The notes: a model not told the origin generated them from the sequence alone. Shown: positions 1-7,564, counted from the first letter of the stretch. The stretch: 13,232 bases of DNA from Candidatus Sulfopaludibacter sp. SbA3 (GCA_945861255.1 CAMAUG010000073.1:1-13232); one strand, 5' to 3'. Numbers and translations: made by a program.

Positions 1-67
1 TGCTCAACAAAAAAGCAGCACACCTGGGATTCGCTCTTGTTCCAGCCTCCCATCCCCAGGTCACCGC

Positions 68-772
68 GTGAGTAGTTTCTGGAGAGGATTGATGCCACAC
101 ACCAGCCCTTCCAACGTTTACGCCTCGGAATACTACAAGAAAGACTTCGTGCGCTTCAATGAGCGGCTGGGCACCGACAACATCGAATTCAAATCCTTGG
201 TTCCAAAGATGTATCTGCCTTGTTTTCTGAAAGATACCATGGGGTACAAGACCAACGCCATGGTTTCCCTGCCGGTGCTTAACCCCAAGACCCTCATCAA
301 CACCGGTTTTGACAGTTATCGCCTGATGGACAGCCACAACGACATGCGTGCCATGGTGCGGGCGATGACTTTTTCGGAAGAACAACCCAATTTTTATCTT
401 CTCAACGTCGGCGAAACCCATTATCCCTATGCTTTGCCGTCCGAGCCTGCCAACGAGTGGCCCAAGATCAGCGGAGTGCACGGAATTTTCAAGCACTTAG
501 ACGATCACATCGTAGGAGGAAAACTTTTAGAGCAAAAGGAAAAACACTTTGATCAAGCCAAACTTCGGACCCTGCGCCAACGGCAAATTGATGCCGTCCG
601 TTACCTGGACACAGTGGTTGAAGAACTGCTTGATACAGTTCCGAAGAACACATACGTGACCATCACGGCCGACCATGGCGAGCTGTTCGGCGAAGAAGGC
701 TACTTTGGTCACGGTCCGGTTCAGCACGACAAGGTGTTCGAAGTTCCGTTCGTGGAGGGGAAGATAAGGTGA
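68..772 (+). CDS. Sulfatase-like (alkaline phosphatase superfamily) protein, C-terminal part; 5' end unresolved
   Basis: This is the C-terminal part of a small, apparently soluble sulfatase/alkaline-phosphatase-superfamily protein. Recognisable family sequence starts at GLMPHTSP (about base 86). It continues through NVGETHYPYALP, a metal-site ADHGELFG (Asp codon at 671) and a GHGP His, and ends in VFEVPFVEG, a usual terminus for this group, so the 3' end looks complete. The N-terminal part, which should carry the first metal Asp and a W-T-x-P-S-H nucleophile motif, is missing. The frame is open back to base 2, but its residues there do not resemble the family. GTG at 68 is a formal start that overlaps, as GTGA, a stop in another frame at 69-71. 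The gene may therefore be cut by the window edge, frameshifted, or truncated. It is translationally coupled to the next gene. Substrate unknown. Confidence 0.72.
   Translation: MSSFWRGLMPHTSPSNVYASEYYKKDFVRFNERLGTDNIEFKSLVPKMYLPCFLKDTMGYKTNAMVSLPVLNPKTLINTGFDSYRLMDSHNDMRAMVRAMTFSEEQPNFYLLNVGETHYPYALPSEPANEWPKISGVHGIFKHLDDHIVGGKLLEQKEKHFDQAKLRTLRQRQIDAVRYLDTVVEELLDTVPKNTYVTITADHGELFGEEGYFGHGPVQHDKVFEVPFVEGKIR
754..760 (+). promoter_or_regulatory. Ribosome binding site for the gene starting at GTG 769
   Basis: GGAGGGG lies 8 bases before GTG 769. It supports this GTG start inside the end of the previous gene, where start and stop share GTGA at 769-772. This arrangement suggests translational coupling. 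Confidence 0.6.
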
Positions 773-3000
773 AAACGAGGTTCCAAGCCAGCACCGAGTT
801 GCAGCTAGCGTACCGCTCAGCAACGACTTCCGAGCCACCACCGTCAGGGAGTGGTCCCCACGAACTTACACAGATCGGAACCGCACCGGCTGCCGTTTCT
901 TGGGTCGTTCCGGCTGCGCTCATGGCCGCAGCGGTTCTGGTGGAGGCGTTGGCCGGCGGAGACCGTTCGTCCGGAACACAGTTGGCCTACATCGGGCCCG
1001 GTGCAGGGTTCGCGTTCCTCGGTTCGTTTCTCGGTTTGCTGTCTGGGTTCGCGCTGACCATCGCGTCGATTCTTTCCTGGCCGTTTCGCATGTTGTACCG
1101 TTCCCTGCGGCGAAGCCACGGGCTGGAGAAGGCTCACGCCAAGAAAGTCATATTCCTGGGGCTGGACGGGCTGGATCCACGCTTGACAGAACGCTACATG
1201 CAGGAGGGCAAGCTTCCCAATCTGACGCGTCTACGGGAAACGGGTTCCTATAGCCGGCTGCGCACCACGTTCCCATCGCTCTCCCCGGTGGCCTGGTCCA
1301 CGTTCGCGACGGGTGTGAATCCGGCGAAACACAATATTTTCGATTTTCTAAACCGCAGCACGAAGGCGTACGTCCCGGAGCTGTCCTCGGCGAAGGTCGG
1401 CCGCCCGCGCCGCAGCATGAAGATCGGTTCCTGGACCATTCCTCTTTCGCGCCCCACAGTGGAGCTGCGCCGGAAGAGCCAGCCTTTCTGGAAGTTGCTG
1501 GGCGACCGTTATATCGGAAGCACTATTATCCGCGTGCCCATCACATTTCCTCCAGAGAAATTCAACGGCCGGATGCTTTCGGCGATGAGTACTCCGGACC
1601 TGCGTGGAACGCAGGGGTCTTTCTCGTTCTTCTCGACGAAGCTCCAGCAAGCCACCTATGAAGGCGGGTCGCGCTATCCGCTGCGGCGCGAAGGCAACGC
1701 GATTCATGGGCGCTTGGAAGGCCCGGATCATCCGTTTGAAGCTGGTGCCGCTCCGCTGGGGATCAACTTCGAAGTGAAGCAGGGAACTTCAGGGATCTAC
1801 ACGCTCACCATCGAGGGCAATGATTACCCACTGCCGCGCGGCGAGTACACGCCGTGGATCAAGCTCGGTTTTCGCGCTCCGATCGGGAAGGTCCCCGGAA
1901 TCGCGCGCTTCATGCTGACGGCGTCCGAACCGGAGGTCACGCTGTACGTGACTCCCGTGCAATTGGATCCGGAAAATCCTGCGCTACCGATTAGCCATCC
2001 ATCGTATTACGCGTCATATTTAGCCAAATTGCTCGGCACGTATTCGACGCTGGGAATGGCGGAAGACACGTGGGCGCTCAACGAAGGCATCATCGACGAG
2101 GACGCATTTCTGAAACAGGCGTATCTCACCATGGAGGAACGCGAGGGGATGTTCGTCAGTGCGCTGGAAAAAACGCGGCGCGGCGTGGTGGCCTGCGTCT
2201 TCGATACCAGCGACCGCGTCCAACACATGTTCTTCCGGTACCTGGAGGGAGAGAGCCGGGGCGCGGATAGTGAACATAGCCGCTACCAAAAAACCATCGA
2301 GGACTTGTATCAGCGCATGGACCGGCTGGCCGGCATCGCCATGCAGCACGTCGATAAGGACACCATCCTGTTTGTCTTGTCCGATCACGGTTTCTGTTCA
2401 TTCCGCCGGGGTGTGAATCTGAACGCTTGGTTGCTGAAGAACGGGTATCTGGCCATGAAGAATGGGGCGTCCGAAAGCGGGCCGAGTTTCCAGGGAGTGG
2501 ATTGGTCCCGCACGCGCGCGTACACGCTTGGGCTGGGCGGCCTCTACGTGAACACGAAGGGCCGCGAACCGGAGGGAATCGTCAAGCCAGGCCCCGAAGC
2601 GGAGGCGCTTCGCCAGGAACTCATCGGGAAACTAGCGGGTCTCCGAGACGAAGAATGCGACGACGTGGCCATTGGCCAGGTATACGCATCCAACGCGCTC
2701 TATCAGGGTCCTTATCTGAATGCCGCGCCGGACTTGATCATCGGATACAACAATGGCTACCGCACATCGTGGGACGCCGCGGTAGGTAAGGTGTCCGCGG
2801 AGATCTTCGAACACAATCACAAGGCATGGAGCGGGGACCACTGCGTGGACCCGCACCTGGTGCCGGGCGTTCTCTTCTGCAACCGGAGCATGGATGCGGC
2901 CGATCCGGGCATTGAGGATCTGGCGCCGACCACCCTTTCGTTATTCGGCGTTCCGGCGCCCGCCTGGATGGACGGGAAGCGGATCTTCAATTTGGCATGA
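769..3000 (+). CDS. Membrane-anchored type I phosphodiesterase/nucleotide pyrophosphatase-like (alkaline phosphatase family) protein
   Basis: This 743-residue protein has two hydrophobic segments (about 43-63 and 80-105, the second preceded by AYIGPGAG) followed by a catalytic domain. Motifs fit the phosphodiesterase branch of the alkaline-phosphatase superfamily: GLDGLD (metal Asp133), FPSLSPVAWS with Ser172 aligned to the nucleophilic Thr of NPP enzymes, DRVQH (Asp482/His486), SDHGF (Asp539/His540) and GDHC (His691). Reaction class is inferred as phosphodi- or phosphomonoester hydrolysis; the substrate is unknown. A run of Arg/Lys directly after the second segment (RMLYRSLRR) suggests, by the positive-inside rule, that the catalytic domain may face the cytoplasm. 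It is a paralogue of the next gene, sharing SPVAWS, STPDL-type and GDHC blocks. The GTG start is supported by a good Shine-Dalgarno sequence and a 4-base overlap with the previous gene. Confidence 0.85.
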   Translation: MKTRFQASTELQLAYRSATTSEPPPSGSGPHELTQIGTAPAAVSWVVPAALMAAAVLVEALAGGDRSSGTQLAYIGPGAGFAFLGSFLGLLSGFALTIASILSWPFRMLYRSLRRSHGLEKAHAKKVIFLGLDGLDPRLTERYMQEGKLPNLTRLRETGSYSRLRTTFPSLSPVAWSTFATGVNPAKHNIFDFLNRSTKAYVPELSSAKVGRPRRSMKIGSWTIPLSRPTVELRRKSQPFWKLLGDRYIGSTIIRVPITFPPEKFNGRMLSAMSTPDLRGTQGSFSFFSTKLQQATYEGGSRYPLRREGNAIHGRLEGPDHPFEAGAAPLGINFEVKQGTSGIYTLTIEGNDYPLPRGEYTPWIKLGFRAPIGKVPGIARFMLTASEPEVTLYVTPVQLDPENPALPISHPSYYASYLAKLLGTYSTLGMAEDTWALNEGIIDEDAFLKQAYLTMEEREGMFVSALEKTRRGVVACVFDTSDRVQHMFFRYLEGESRGADSEHSRYQKTIEDLYQRMDRLAGIAMQHVDKDTILFVLSDHGFCSFRRGVNLNAWLLKNGYLAMKNGASESGPSFQGVDWSRTRAYTLGLGGLYVNTKGREPEGIVKPGPEAEALRQELIGKLAGLRDEECDDVAIGQVYASNALYQGPYLNAAPDLIIGYNNGYRTSWDAAVGKVSAEIFEHNHKAWSGDHCVDPHLVPGVLFCNRSMDAADPGIEDLAPTTLSLFGVPAPAWMDGKRIFNLA

Positions 3001-4904
3001 ACATGAGAATCCATCTATACGCGGCGATCGGGACCAGCGCGTTATGCGTAGCGCTCGCCGGATGCAGCCAAGGCTCCGTCAAAGCGGCGGGATCCAAGCG
3101 CATGATCGTGTTAGGCATCGACGGCATGGACCCGAAGTTCCTTGAAGATCACATCGCCGCGCTGCCGAACCTCGAAAAACTCCGCAAAGAGGGCGGTGGC
3201 CTGGAGCGGCTTGCCACCACCATTCCACCGCAGAGCCCGGTGGCATGGTCCTCCGTCATCACCGGATTGACGCCGCAGGAGCACGGAATTTTCGATTTCA
3301 TTCATCGCGACCCGGTGAAGATGCAGCCGTACTCCGCGATGTCTGAGACCGAGCCGCCCGAGCACACCCTATCGTTCGGCCCGTGGGTGCTGCCGCTGTC
3401 CGACGGGCGCGTGAAGACCTTCCGGCGCGGGCAAGCATTTTGGCAAATCCTGGCCGCCCACGGCGTGAATACGAATATCCTCCGCATGCCCACCAATTTC
3501 CCGCCGGTGGAATGCGAAGGCGAAGCGCTCTCCGGAATGGGTACTCCGGATCTGCTGGGCACTTTCGGCACTTTCACCTATTTCACCAATGACCCCAAGG
3601 AAAAACGCCATGGCGTGCCGGGAGGGCGCATCGTCCCGGTAACGGTCGTTGGCCATAAGGCGGAATTGAAGATTGAAGGCCCCTCGAATTCGCTAAGGAA
3701 AGACCAGGCTACCACCAGCGTTACAATGACAGCCCATCTGGACCCTGCTCAGCCAGTGGCGCGGTTTGAACTGGGCGATGAAAGCTTTATTCTCCGCGAA
3801 GGCGAATGGTCCGGCTGGATCCGCGCGCAATTTCCGATGCTGCGCGGGTTGGCCTATGCGCACGGGATGATGCGCTTTTACGCCAAGAGCTTGGGCAAAG
3901 ATTTTCGCATTTACGTTTCGCCCATCAATCTCGATCCCGTGGAAGCCGACCTGCCGATTACCCAGCCCGCTTCCTACGGACGCCGCCTGGCCAAAGCCGT
4001 CGGGCCGTTCTATACGCAGGGCATGGCGGAGGACACGGCCGCACTGCGCCAGGGCGTGCTCACCCGCGCCGAATATCTGGCCCAAACTCGCCTCGTGGCC
4101 GAAGAACATCTGGCCATCTTGCGGCACGGTGTTCAGGAGTTGAAGAGCGGCGTATTGTTTTTCCACTTCTTCGGCGTCGATCAGAATTCCCACATGCTGT
4201 TCGGCAAGTACGACAGTGAGCTGCTCGAAACCTACAAGCGTGTCGACCGGGAGATTGGCTGGGTTCGGGAACACGCGCCGGACGCGACATTGGTCGTGAT
4301 GTCAGACCATGGTTTCTCCACTTTCGATCGCGCCGTGCATATGAATTCGTGGCTGAAACAGGAAGGCCTGTTCACTCTTCTGGACGAATCGAAACCGGGT
4401 GGCGAAGGGCTTGAAAACATAGACTGGTCGCGCACCAAGGCGTATGCGGTGGGTTTGAACGGAATCTACATCAACCAGTACGGCCGCGAGCGCGAAGGTG
4501 TTGTGCAGCCGGGACAGGAGACCGAAGCCTTGCTGCAAAAGATTTCCGCGAAGTTAAAGGAAATCCGCGATCCGGACACGCACCAAGCGATTGTAGACGA
4601 TGTTTTCGTTACGTACGCGCCGGGAGCCACGCACAACGGACCGGACCTGATCGTCGGATACCAGCCCGCGTATCGAGCCTCCTGGCAAACGGCCCTGGGC
4701 GCCGCGCCCAAACTGCTGGTGGAATCGAATAACGAAGCCTGGGTAGGAGATCATTGCATCTCCCCCCGTTTCGTCCCAGGCGTGCTCTTGAGCAATCGTA
4801 AACTGCGCGGCGGAAGCCCTCAGTTGGTGGATATCCCCGCCACCATCCTCCAGGAGTTCGGCGTCCCGTTGGGGCAGGGGATGAAGGGCAAAAGCGTTCT
4901 TTAA
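2997..4904 (+). CDS. Lipoprotein type I phosphodiesterase/nucleotide pyrophosphatase-like (alkaline phosphatase family) protein
   Basis: This 635-residue paralogue of the preceding gene has a different N-terminus: a lipoprotein signal peptide with lipobox LAGC and Cys23, so it should be exported and lipid-anchored. The catalytic set is complete: GIDGMD (Asp42), IPPQSPVAWS (Ser80 at the nucleophile position), GVDQNSH (Asp395/His399), SDHGF (Asp437/His438) and GDHC (His586). It is expected to hydrolyse phosphoesters in the periplasm or at the surface; substrate unknown. ATG 2997 overlaps the previous stop as ATGA, and a second in-frame ATG at 3003 is equally possible. No strong Shine-Dalgarno is visible, so translation probably depends on coupling. 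Shared blocks with the upstream gene (FDF after the nucleophile region, W-x-x-P-L-S, GTPDL, VPGVL near the end) support an old tandem duplication. Confidence 0.86.
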   Translation: MNMRIHLYAAIGTSALCVALAGCSQGSVKAAGSKRMIVLGIDGMDPKFLEDHIAALPNLEKLRKEGGGLERLATTIPPQSPVAWSSVITGLTPQEHGIFDFIHRDPVKMQPYSAMSETEPPEHTLSFGPWVLPLSDGRVKTFRRGQAFWQILAAHGVNTNILRMPTNFPPVECEGEALSGMGTPDLLGTFGTFTYFTNDPKEKRHGVPGGRIVPVTVVGHKAELKIEGPSNSLRKDQATTSVTMTAHLDPAQPVARFELGDESFILREGEWSGWIRAQFPMLRGLAYAHGMMRFYAKSLGKDFRIYVSPINLDPVEADLPITQPASYGRRLAKAVGPFYTQGMAEDTAALRQGVLTRAEYLAQTRLVAEEHLAILRHGVQELKSGVLFFHFFGVDQNSHMLFGKYDSELLETYKRVDREIGWVREHAPDATLVVMSDHGFSTFDRAVHMNSWLKQEGLFTLLDESKPGGEGLENIDWSRTKAYAVGLNGIYINQYGREREGVVQPGQETEALLQKISAKLKEIRDPDTHQAIVDDVFVTYAPGATHNGPDLIVGYQPAYRASWQTALGAAPKLLVESNNEAWVGDHCISPRFVPGVLLSNRKLRGGSPQLVDIPATILQEFGVPLGQGMKGKSVL

Positions 4905-4910
4905 CTTTTC

Positions 4911-4914
4911 GGAG
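4911..4914 (+). promoter_or_regulatory. Ribosome binding site for the 63-residue gene
   Basis: GGAG sits 6 bases before ATG 4921, in the 16-base gap after the phosphodiesterase stop. It supports translation of the short downstream reading frame. Confidence 0.5.
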
Positions 4915-4920
4915 CCAACC

Positions 4921-5112
4921 ATGTTTCAAACCACGATCAAACTCAACAAAGACCTGACGGCGCGCGCCAAGAAGTGCGCTGAGGCAGCGGGGTATTCTTC
5001 GTTGCAAGAGTTCGTCGAGCATCTGCTCGACAAGGAAATCAGCCAGTTGGAAGAAGCGGAATCCAGTGAAGCGCTGGTGAAGAAGTTCCAGGGCTTGGGT
5101 TATATCGATTAA
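4921..5112 (+). CDS. Small ribbon-helix-helix-like protein with LGY C-terminus
   Basis: This 63-residue hydrophilic protein has a short beta-strand (TTIKLN, residues 4-9), then two predicted helices (about 10-23 and 26-46). That is the order of a ribbon-helix-helix (CopG/Arc-like) fold, which usually binds DNA as a dimer. A charged stretch follows, ending in KKFQGLGYID. This ending resembles the LKSLGYAQ termini of the two large sulfatase-like proteins downstream, which is unusual for a repressor. It has its own Shine-Dalgarno and sits 4 bases ahead of the membrane-protein gene. It could be an autoregulator of the operon, an antitoxin-like protein without a visible toxin, or a small partner of the phosphodiesterases. 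Fold call moderate; function unknown. Confidence 0.7.
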   Translation: MFQTTIKLNKDLTARAKKCAEAAGYSSLQEFVEHLLDKEISQLEEAESSEALVKKFQGLGYID

Positions 5113-5116
5113 CGGC

Positions 5117-5872
5117 ATGTCTCCTCTGTTCAGCCTGACGATCGTCAGCGTCCTTACGGGCGTCCTTCTGCTATGGGTTTTCCGCTATACGGTGGATCAA
5201 GCCGCGGTGAAGAAAGCCCAGGGTAAGGTGCGCGCCCATCTGCTGGAGCTGATGCTGTTCGCCGACGAGCCCGTGCTGATCTGGCGGGCGCATTGCGATC
5301 TGGTGATGGCCAACTTCCGGTATTTGGCTCTGATGTTGCGGCCTGCGTTGATCTCCGGCATTCCCATGGTGTTTCTGCTGACCAATCTGGATGCGTTCTA
5401 TGGAAAGAGTCCGCTGGCACCTGGGCAGGAAACCATCGTCACCATGCATTTGAAGGAGTCTCTGGATCCCGCGGCTCCCGCGCCGGCTCTCACGGCTTCG
5501 GGCGAGGTCACGGTGGAGACGCCTCCGGTGCGGCAAATGGACGACCGGCAGGTCAGCTGGCGTATTCGCGGAGCGCGTGCCGGGTCGGGGACGCTGGACG
5601 TCGCCGTGCGCGACAACGTGGTCACCAAAGAAGTAGAAGTGGGAAGCGGACTTCGACACGTTTCGGAACGTAAAGTAAGCTCTCTTCTTGACTACTTGAT
5701 GAATCCGGGCGAGAGCTTTCTATCCAGTTCCGCCGTCGATTGGGTGGAAGTCCGCTATCCTGGCGCGTCGGTGCGGGGATTTGGCCTGGAATTGCATTGG
5801 CTGGTGTGGTTTTTTGCGATTTCTCTTGTGAGCATGCTGTTGCTCAAGAAGCGGCTAAAGGTGGTTTTCTAA
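5117..5872 (+). CDS. Three-TM membrane protein with large extracytoplasmic domain (possible Oxa1/DUF106-like topology)
   Basis: I do not recognise a named family with certainty. The 251 residues hold TM1 (about 4-22), a basic, helix-rich loop (23-69, VKKAQGKVRAH, FADEPVLIWRAH), TM2 (about 70-90, with LRPALISGIP), a mainly beta region of about 130 residues (91-222) and TM3 (about 224-243), then KKRLKVVF. Charge distribution predicts N-terminus out, first loop and C-terminus in, and the beta domain outside. This order resembles the Oxa1/EMC3/DUF106 insertase superfamily with a domain inserted between TM2 and TM3; that comparison is inference from topology and a few residues. The gene lies 4 bases after its upstream neighbour, and its stop overlaps the next start in TAATG. 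It may hold or insert the membrane enzymes of this cluster. Confidence 0.68.
   Translation: MSPLFSLTIVSVLTGVLLLWVFRYTVDQAAVKKAQGKVRAHLLELMLFADEPVLIWRAHCDLVMANFRYLALMLRPALISGIPMVFLLTNLDAFYGKSPLAPGQETIVTMHLKESLDPAAPAPALTASGEVTVETPPVRQMDDRQVSWRIRGARAGSGTLDVAVRDNVVTKEVEVGSGLRHVSERKVSSLLDYLMNPGESFLSSSAVDWVEVRYPGASVRGFGLELHWLVWFFAISLVSMLLLKKRLKVVF
5857..5864 (+). promoter_or_regulatory. Ribosome binding site fixing the start at ATG 5872
   Basis: AAAGGTGG lies 7 bases before ATG 5872, which overlaps the previous stop in TAATG. This supports ATG 5872 over the longer open frame that begins at GTG 5740 inside the membrane-protein gene. Confidence 0.6.
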
Positions 5873-6858
5873 TGGCTACTGATACAACAACGACCCATTT
5901 CAATGGGGGCGGCTCGTCGCCCGCCGGCAATCCGATCACGCCGTACGGCGGACAACTGGTGGACTTGATCGCACGGGGAGCAGAGCGCGACGATCTGATT
6001 CGCCGCGCCAAGGAACTCCCTTCCATTCGCCTTTCCGGACGCTCGCTCTGCGATCTGGAATTGATCGCGACTGGAGCGTTGTCGCCGCTGGACCGCTTTA
6101 TGGGTGAAGCCGATTACCGCCGCGTGGTCGCGGAAATGCGGTTGGCGAACGGGACCTTGTTCCCGGCGCCCGTGCTGCTGCCCATGGACGATGCCGACGT
6201 GGTGACAGTGGGCAGCGCGATCGTGCTGCGCGGCTCTAAGAACGAAATGATGGCGATCCTCCAAGTGGAGGAAGTATTTTCAGCGGACGCGTCTTCCGAA
6301 GCAAGCTTCGAAGCGCGTGGCAGTTCCTGCGTCAGTGGTCCCATGCGGGTTTTCAATCTGGCCGTGCATCATGATTTTCCCACGCTCCGCCGGACTCCGG
6401 CCGACGTGCGCCAGTCCCCCGCAAGAAGAGATGGCAAAGCGCACCGCGCGGGACCTAGGGGCCAGCCTGTTGGTGCAGCCGGTGGCCGGCGTCGCGCACC
6501 AAGGCGACATGGACCACTACACGCGGTTGCGGACGTTCATGGCGCTGGCTGCGGGCGATGTGGAAACCGCCGACTGTTTCGCCGTGTTGACTTTACCAGG
6601 GCGTGTCGCGGGCGACCGCGAGATGATTTGGCAGGCGATTCTGGCGCGGAACTTCGGCGCCAATCACTTGATCGCCGCGCCGGACGACTCCAGCCATTCT
6701 CAATCGGCTGCGGCACTGGAGCGGGTTGCCGCCTATACCTCAGAGGTCGGCGTGCGCATGGTCCCCTACGAAGTAATGGCGTATGTTCCGGAAGAAGACC
6801 GCTATTGCGAAGCGCGCGCGTTGCCCGCTCACAAGACGGCGGTTACACTGTCCGATGA
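5872..6858 (+). CDS. N-terminal part of frameshifted ATP sulfurylase-like/APS kinase fusion
   Basis: From ATG 5872 the frame encodes the front of an ATP sulfurylase (sulfate adenylyltransferase) domain: PYGG (residue 24), LSPLDRFMG (70-78), and SGPMRVFNL followed by HHDFPTLRRTPADVRQ to residue 181. Family resemblance stops at base 6414. The frame runs on as unrelated sequence to a stop at 6858, while the rest of the domain continues one frame over. Between EEVF and SGPM the protein is shorter than usual and the YGTxDxxHP block cannot be found. The QTRNPxHRxH substrate-binding motif expected just after the break is absent in both frames. This half alone should not be active. In intact relatives the domain makes APS from sulfate and ATP in the cytoplasm. 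Confidence 0.7.
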   Translation: MATDTTTTHFNGGGSSPAGNPITPYGGQLVDLIARGAERDDLIRRAKELPSIRLSGRSLCDLELIATGALSPLDRFMGEADYRRVVAEMRLANGTLFPAPVLLPMDDADVVTVGSAIVLRGSKNEMMAILQVEEVFSADASSEASFEARGSSCVSGPMRVFNLAVHHDFPTLRRTPADVRQSPARRDGKAHRAGPRGQPVGAAGGRRRAPRRHGPLHAVADVHGAGCGRCGNRRLFRRVDFTRACRGRPRDDLAGDSGAELRRQSLDRRAGRLQPFSIGCGTGAGCRLYLRGRRAHGPLRSNGVCSGRRPLLRSARVARSQDGGYTVR

Positions 6859-7564
6859 GCGGGCGGTGGAAGGCTACTTGGACCGCGGCCGCCCTCTGCC
6901 GGATTGGTACGCTCACGCCGCGGTGGCGGACATCCTTGCACAGGCGCATCCTCCGCGAGGGCGCCGCGGTTTTTGCGTGTGGTTCACCGGACTGCCGTCG
7001 GCAGGCAAGTCCACCATCGCGGACATTCTGACAGTGCTCTTAATGGAACGCGGCCGCCAGGCGACGGTGTTGGATGGTGACGTGGTGCGAACGCACCTTT
7101 CCAAGGGCCTCGGTTTTTCGCGCGACGATCGCGACACGAATATCTTGCGAATCGGTTTTGTCGCGGCGGAAATCGTGCGGCATCAGGGAGTGGTGGTCTG
7201 CGCGGCGGTGAGCCCTTACTTAGCCACCCGCGAGCAAGTGCGCGAAATGGTTGGGCCGGACCGGTTCATCGAAGTCTTCGTGGATACGCCGCTGGTGGTG
7301 TGCGAGCAGCGCGACGTGAAAGGATTCTATGCACGAGCCCGCTCGGGCCTGCTGCGTGGATTCACGGGCGTTGACGATCCCTATGAAGCACCCGTGTTCC
7401 CCGACATCGCTCTGACCACAGGCGAATGGACCGCAGAGGAGAACGCGCAAAGGATCTTGACGTACTTAATTGAGCGGGGATTCTTGGTCGCCGAATCTCA
7501 TGTTGCGCAGGCGAAGGTTGCTCAGACGAAAAAGGATGAACGTGGAATCGAAGCCATACGGTAG
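6317..7564 (+). CDS. cysC: C-terminal sulfurylase-like region plus APS kinase domain (CysC-type)
   Basis: Family sequence begins at about base 6419 (PQEEMAKR, GASLLVQPV, GDMDHYTR). It continues through the C-terminal sulfurylase-like region, but the GRDHAGPG motif is replaced by IAAPDDSSHSQ (6671-6703). An apparently complete APS kinase follows: Walker A GLPSAGKST (6991-7017), DGD (7075-7083), FSRDDRDTN, an SPY segment, CEQRDVKGFYARAR and GFTGVDDPYEAP. APS kinase phosphorylates APS to PAPS, the sulfuryl donor of sulfotransferases. GTG 6317 is only the formal start of the open frame; if this part is translated alone, ATG 6431 is a better candidate. More likely it is the second part of a single gene, 5872-7564, which is restored to 563 residues by removing one C at 6416-6420. 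The gene symbol is meant only for the kinase domain. Confidence 0.78.
   Translation: MAVPASVVPCGFSIWPCIMIFPRSAGLRPTCASPPQEEMAKRTARDLGASLLVQPVAGVAHQGDMDHYTRLRTFMALAAGDVETADCFAVLTLPGRVAGDREMIWQAILARNFGANHLIAAPDDSSHSQSAAALERVAAYTSEVGVRMVPYEVMAYVPEEDRYCEARALPAHKTAVTLSDERAVEGYLDRGRPLPDWYAHAAVADILAQAHPPRGRRGFCVWFTGLPSAGKSTIADILTVLLMERGRQATVLDGDVVRTHLSKGLGFSRDDRDTNILRIGFVAAEIVRHQGVVVCAAVSPYLATREQVREMVGPDRFIEVFVDTPLVVCEQRDVKGFYARARSGLLRGFTGVDDPYEAPVFPDIALTTGEWTAEENAQRILTYLIERGFLVAESHVAQAKVAQTKKDERGIEAIR
6412..6421 (+). other. Frameshift site in a C5 run within the sulfurylase/APS kinase gene
   Basis: Homology changes from the frame of ATG 5872 to the next frame at CAGTCCCCCG. Dropping one C of the run at 6416-6420, or a +1 slip, joins ADVRQSP directly to QEEMAKRTA. 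The run makes a sequencing error, a real one-base insertion or slippage all possible. Confidence 0.7.

Noticed and set aside
3693..4274. Antisense open frame (193 codons) opposite the lipoprotein phosphodiesterase
   Set aside because: No motif or ribosome binding site; the sense strand carries the conserved catalytic residues.
4921..5112. Antitoxin of a toxin-antitoxin pair
   Set aside because: The fold could fit, but neither neighbour resembles a toxin: one side is a phosphodiesterase and the other a 251-residue membrane protein.
5740..5871. Longer start (GTG 5740) for the sulfurylase-like gene
   Set aside because: It lies inside the membrane-protein gene and adds residues unlike the family; ATG 5872 has a good Shine-Dalgarno and a TAATG overlap.
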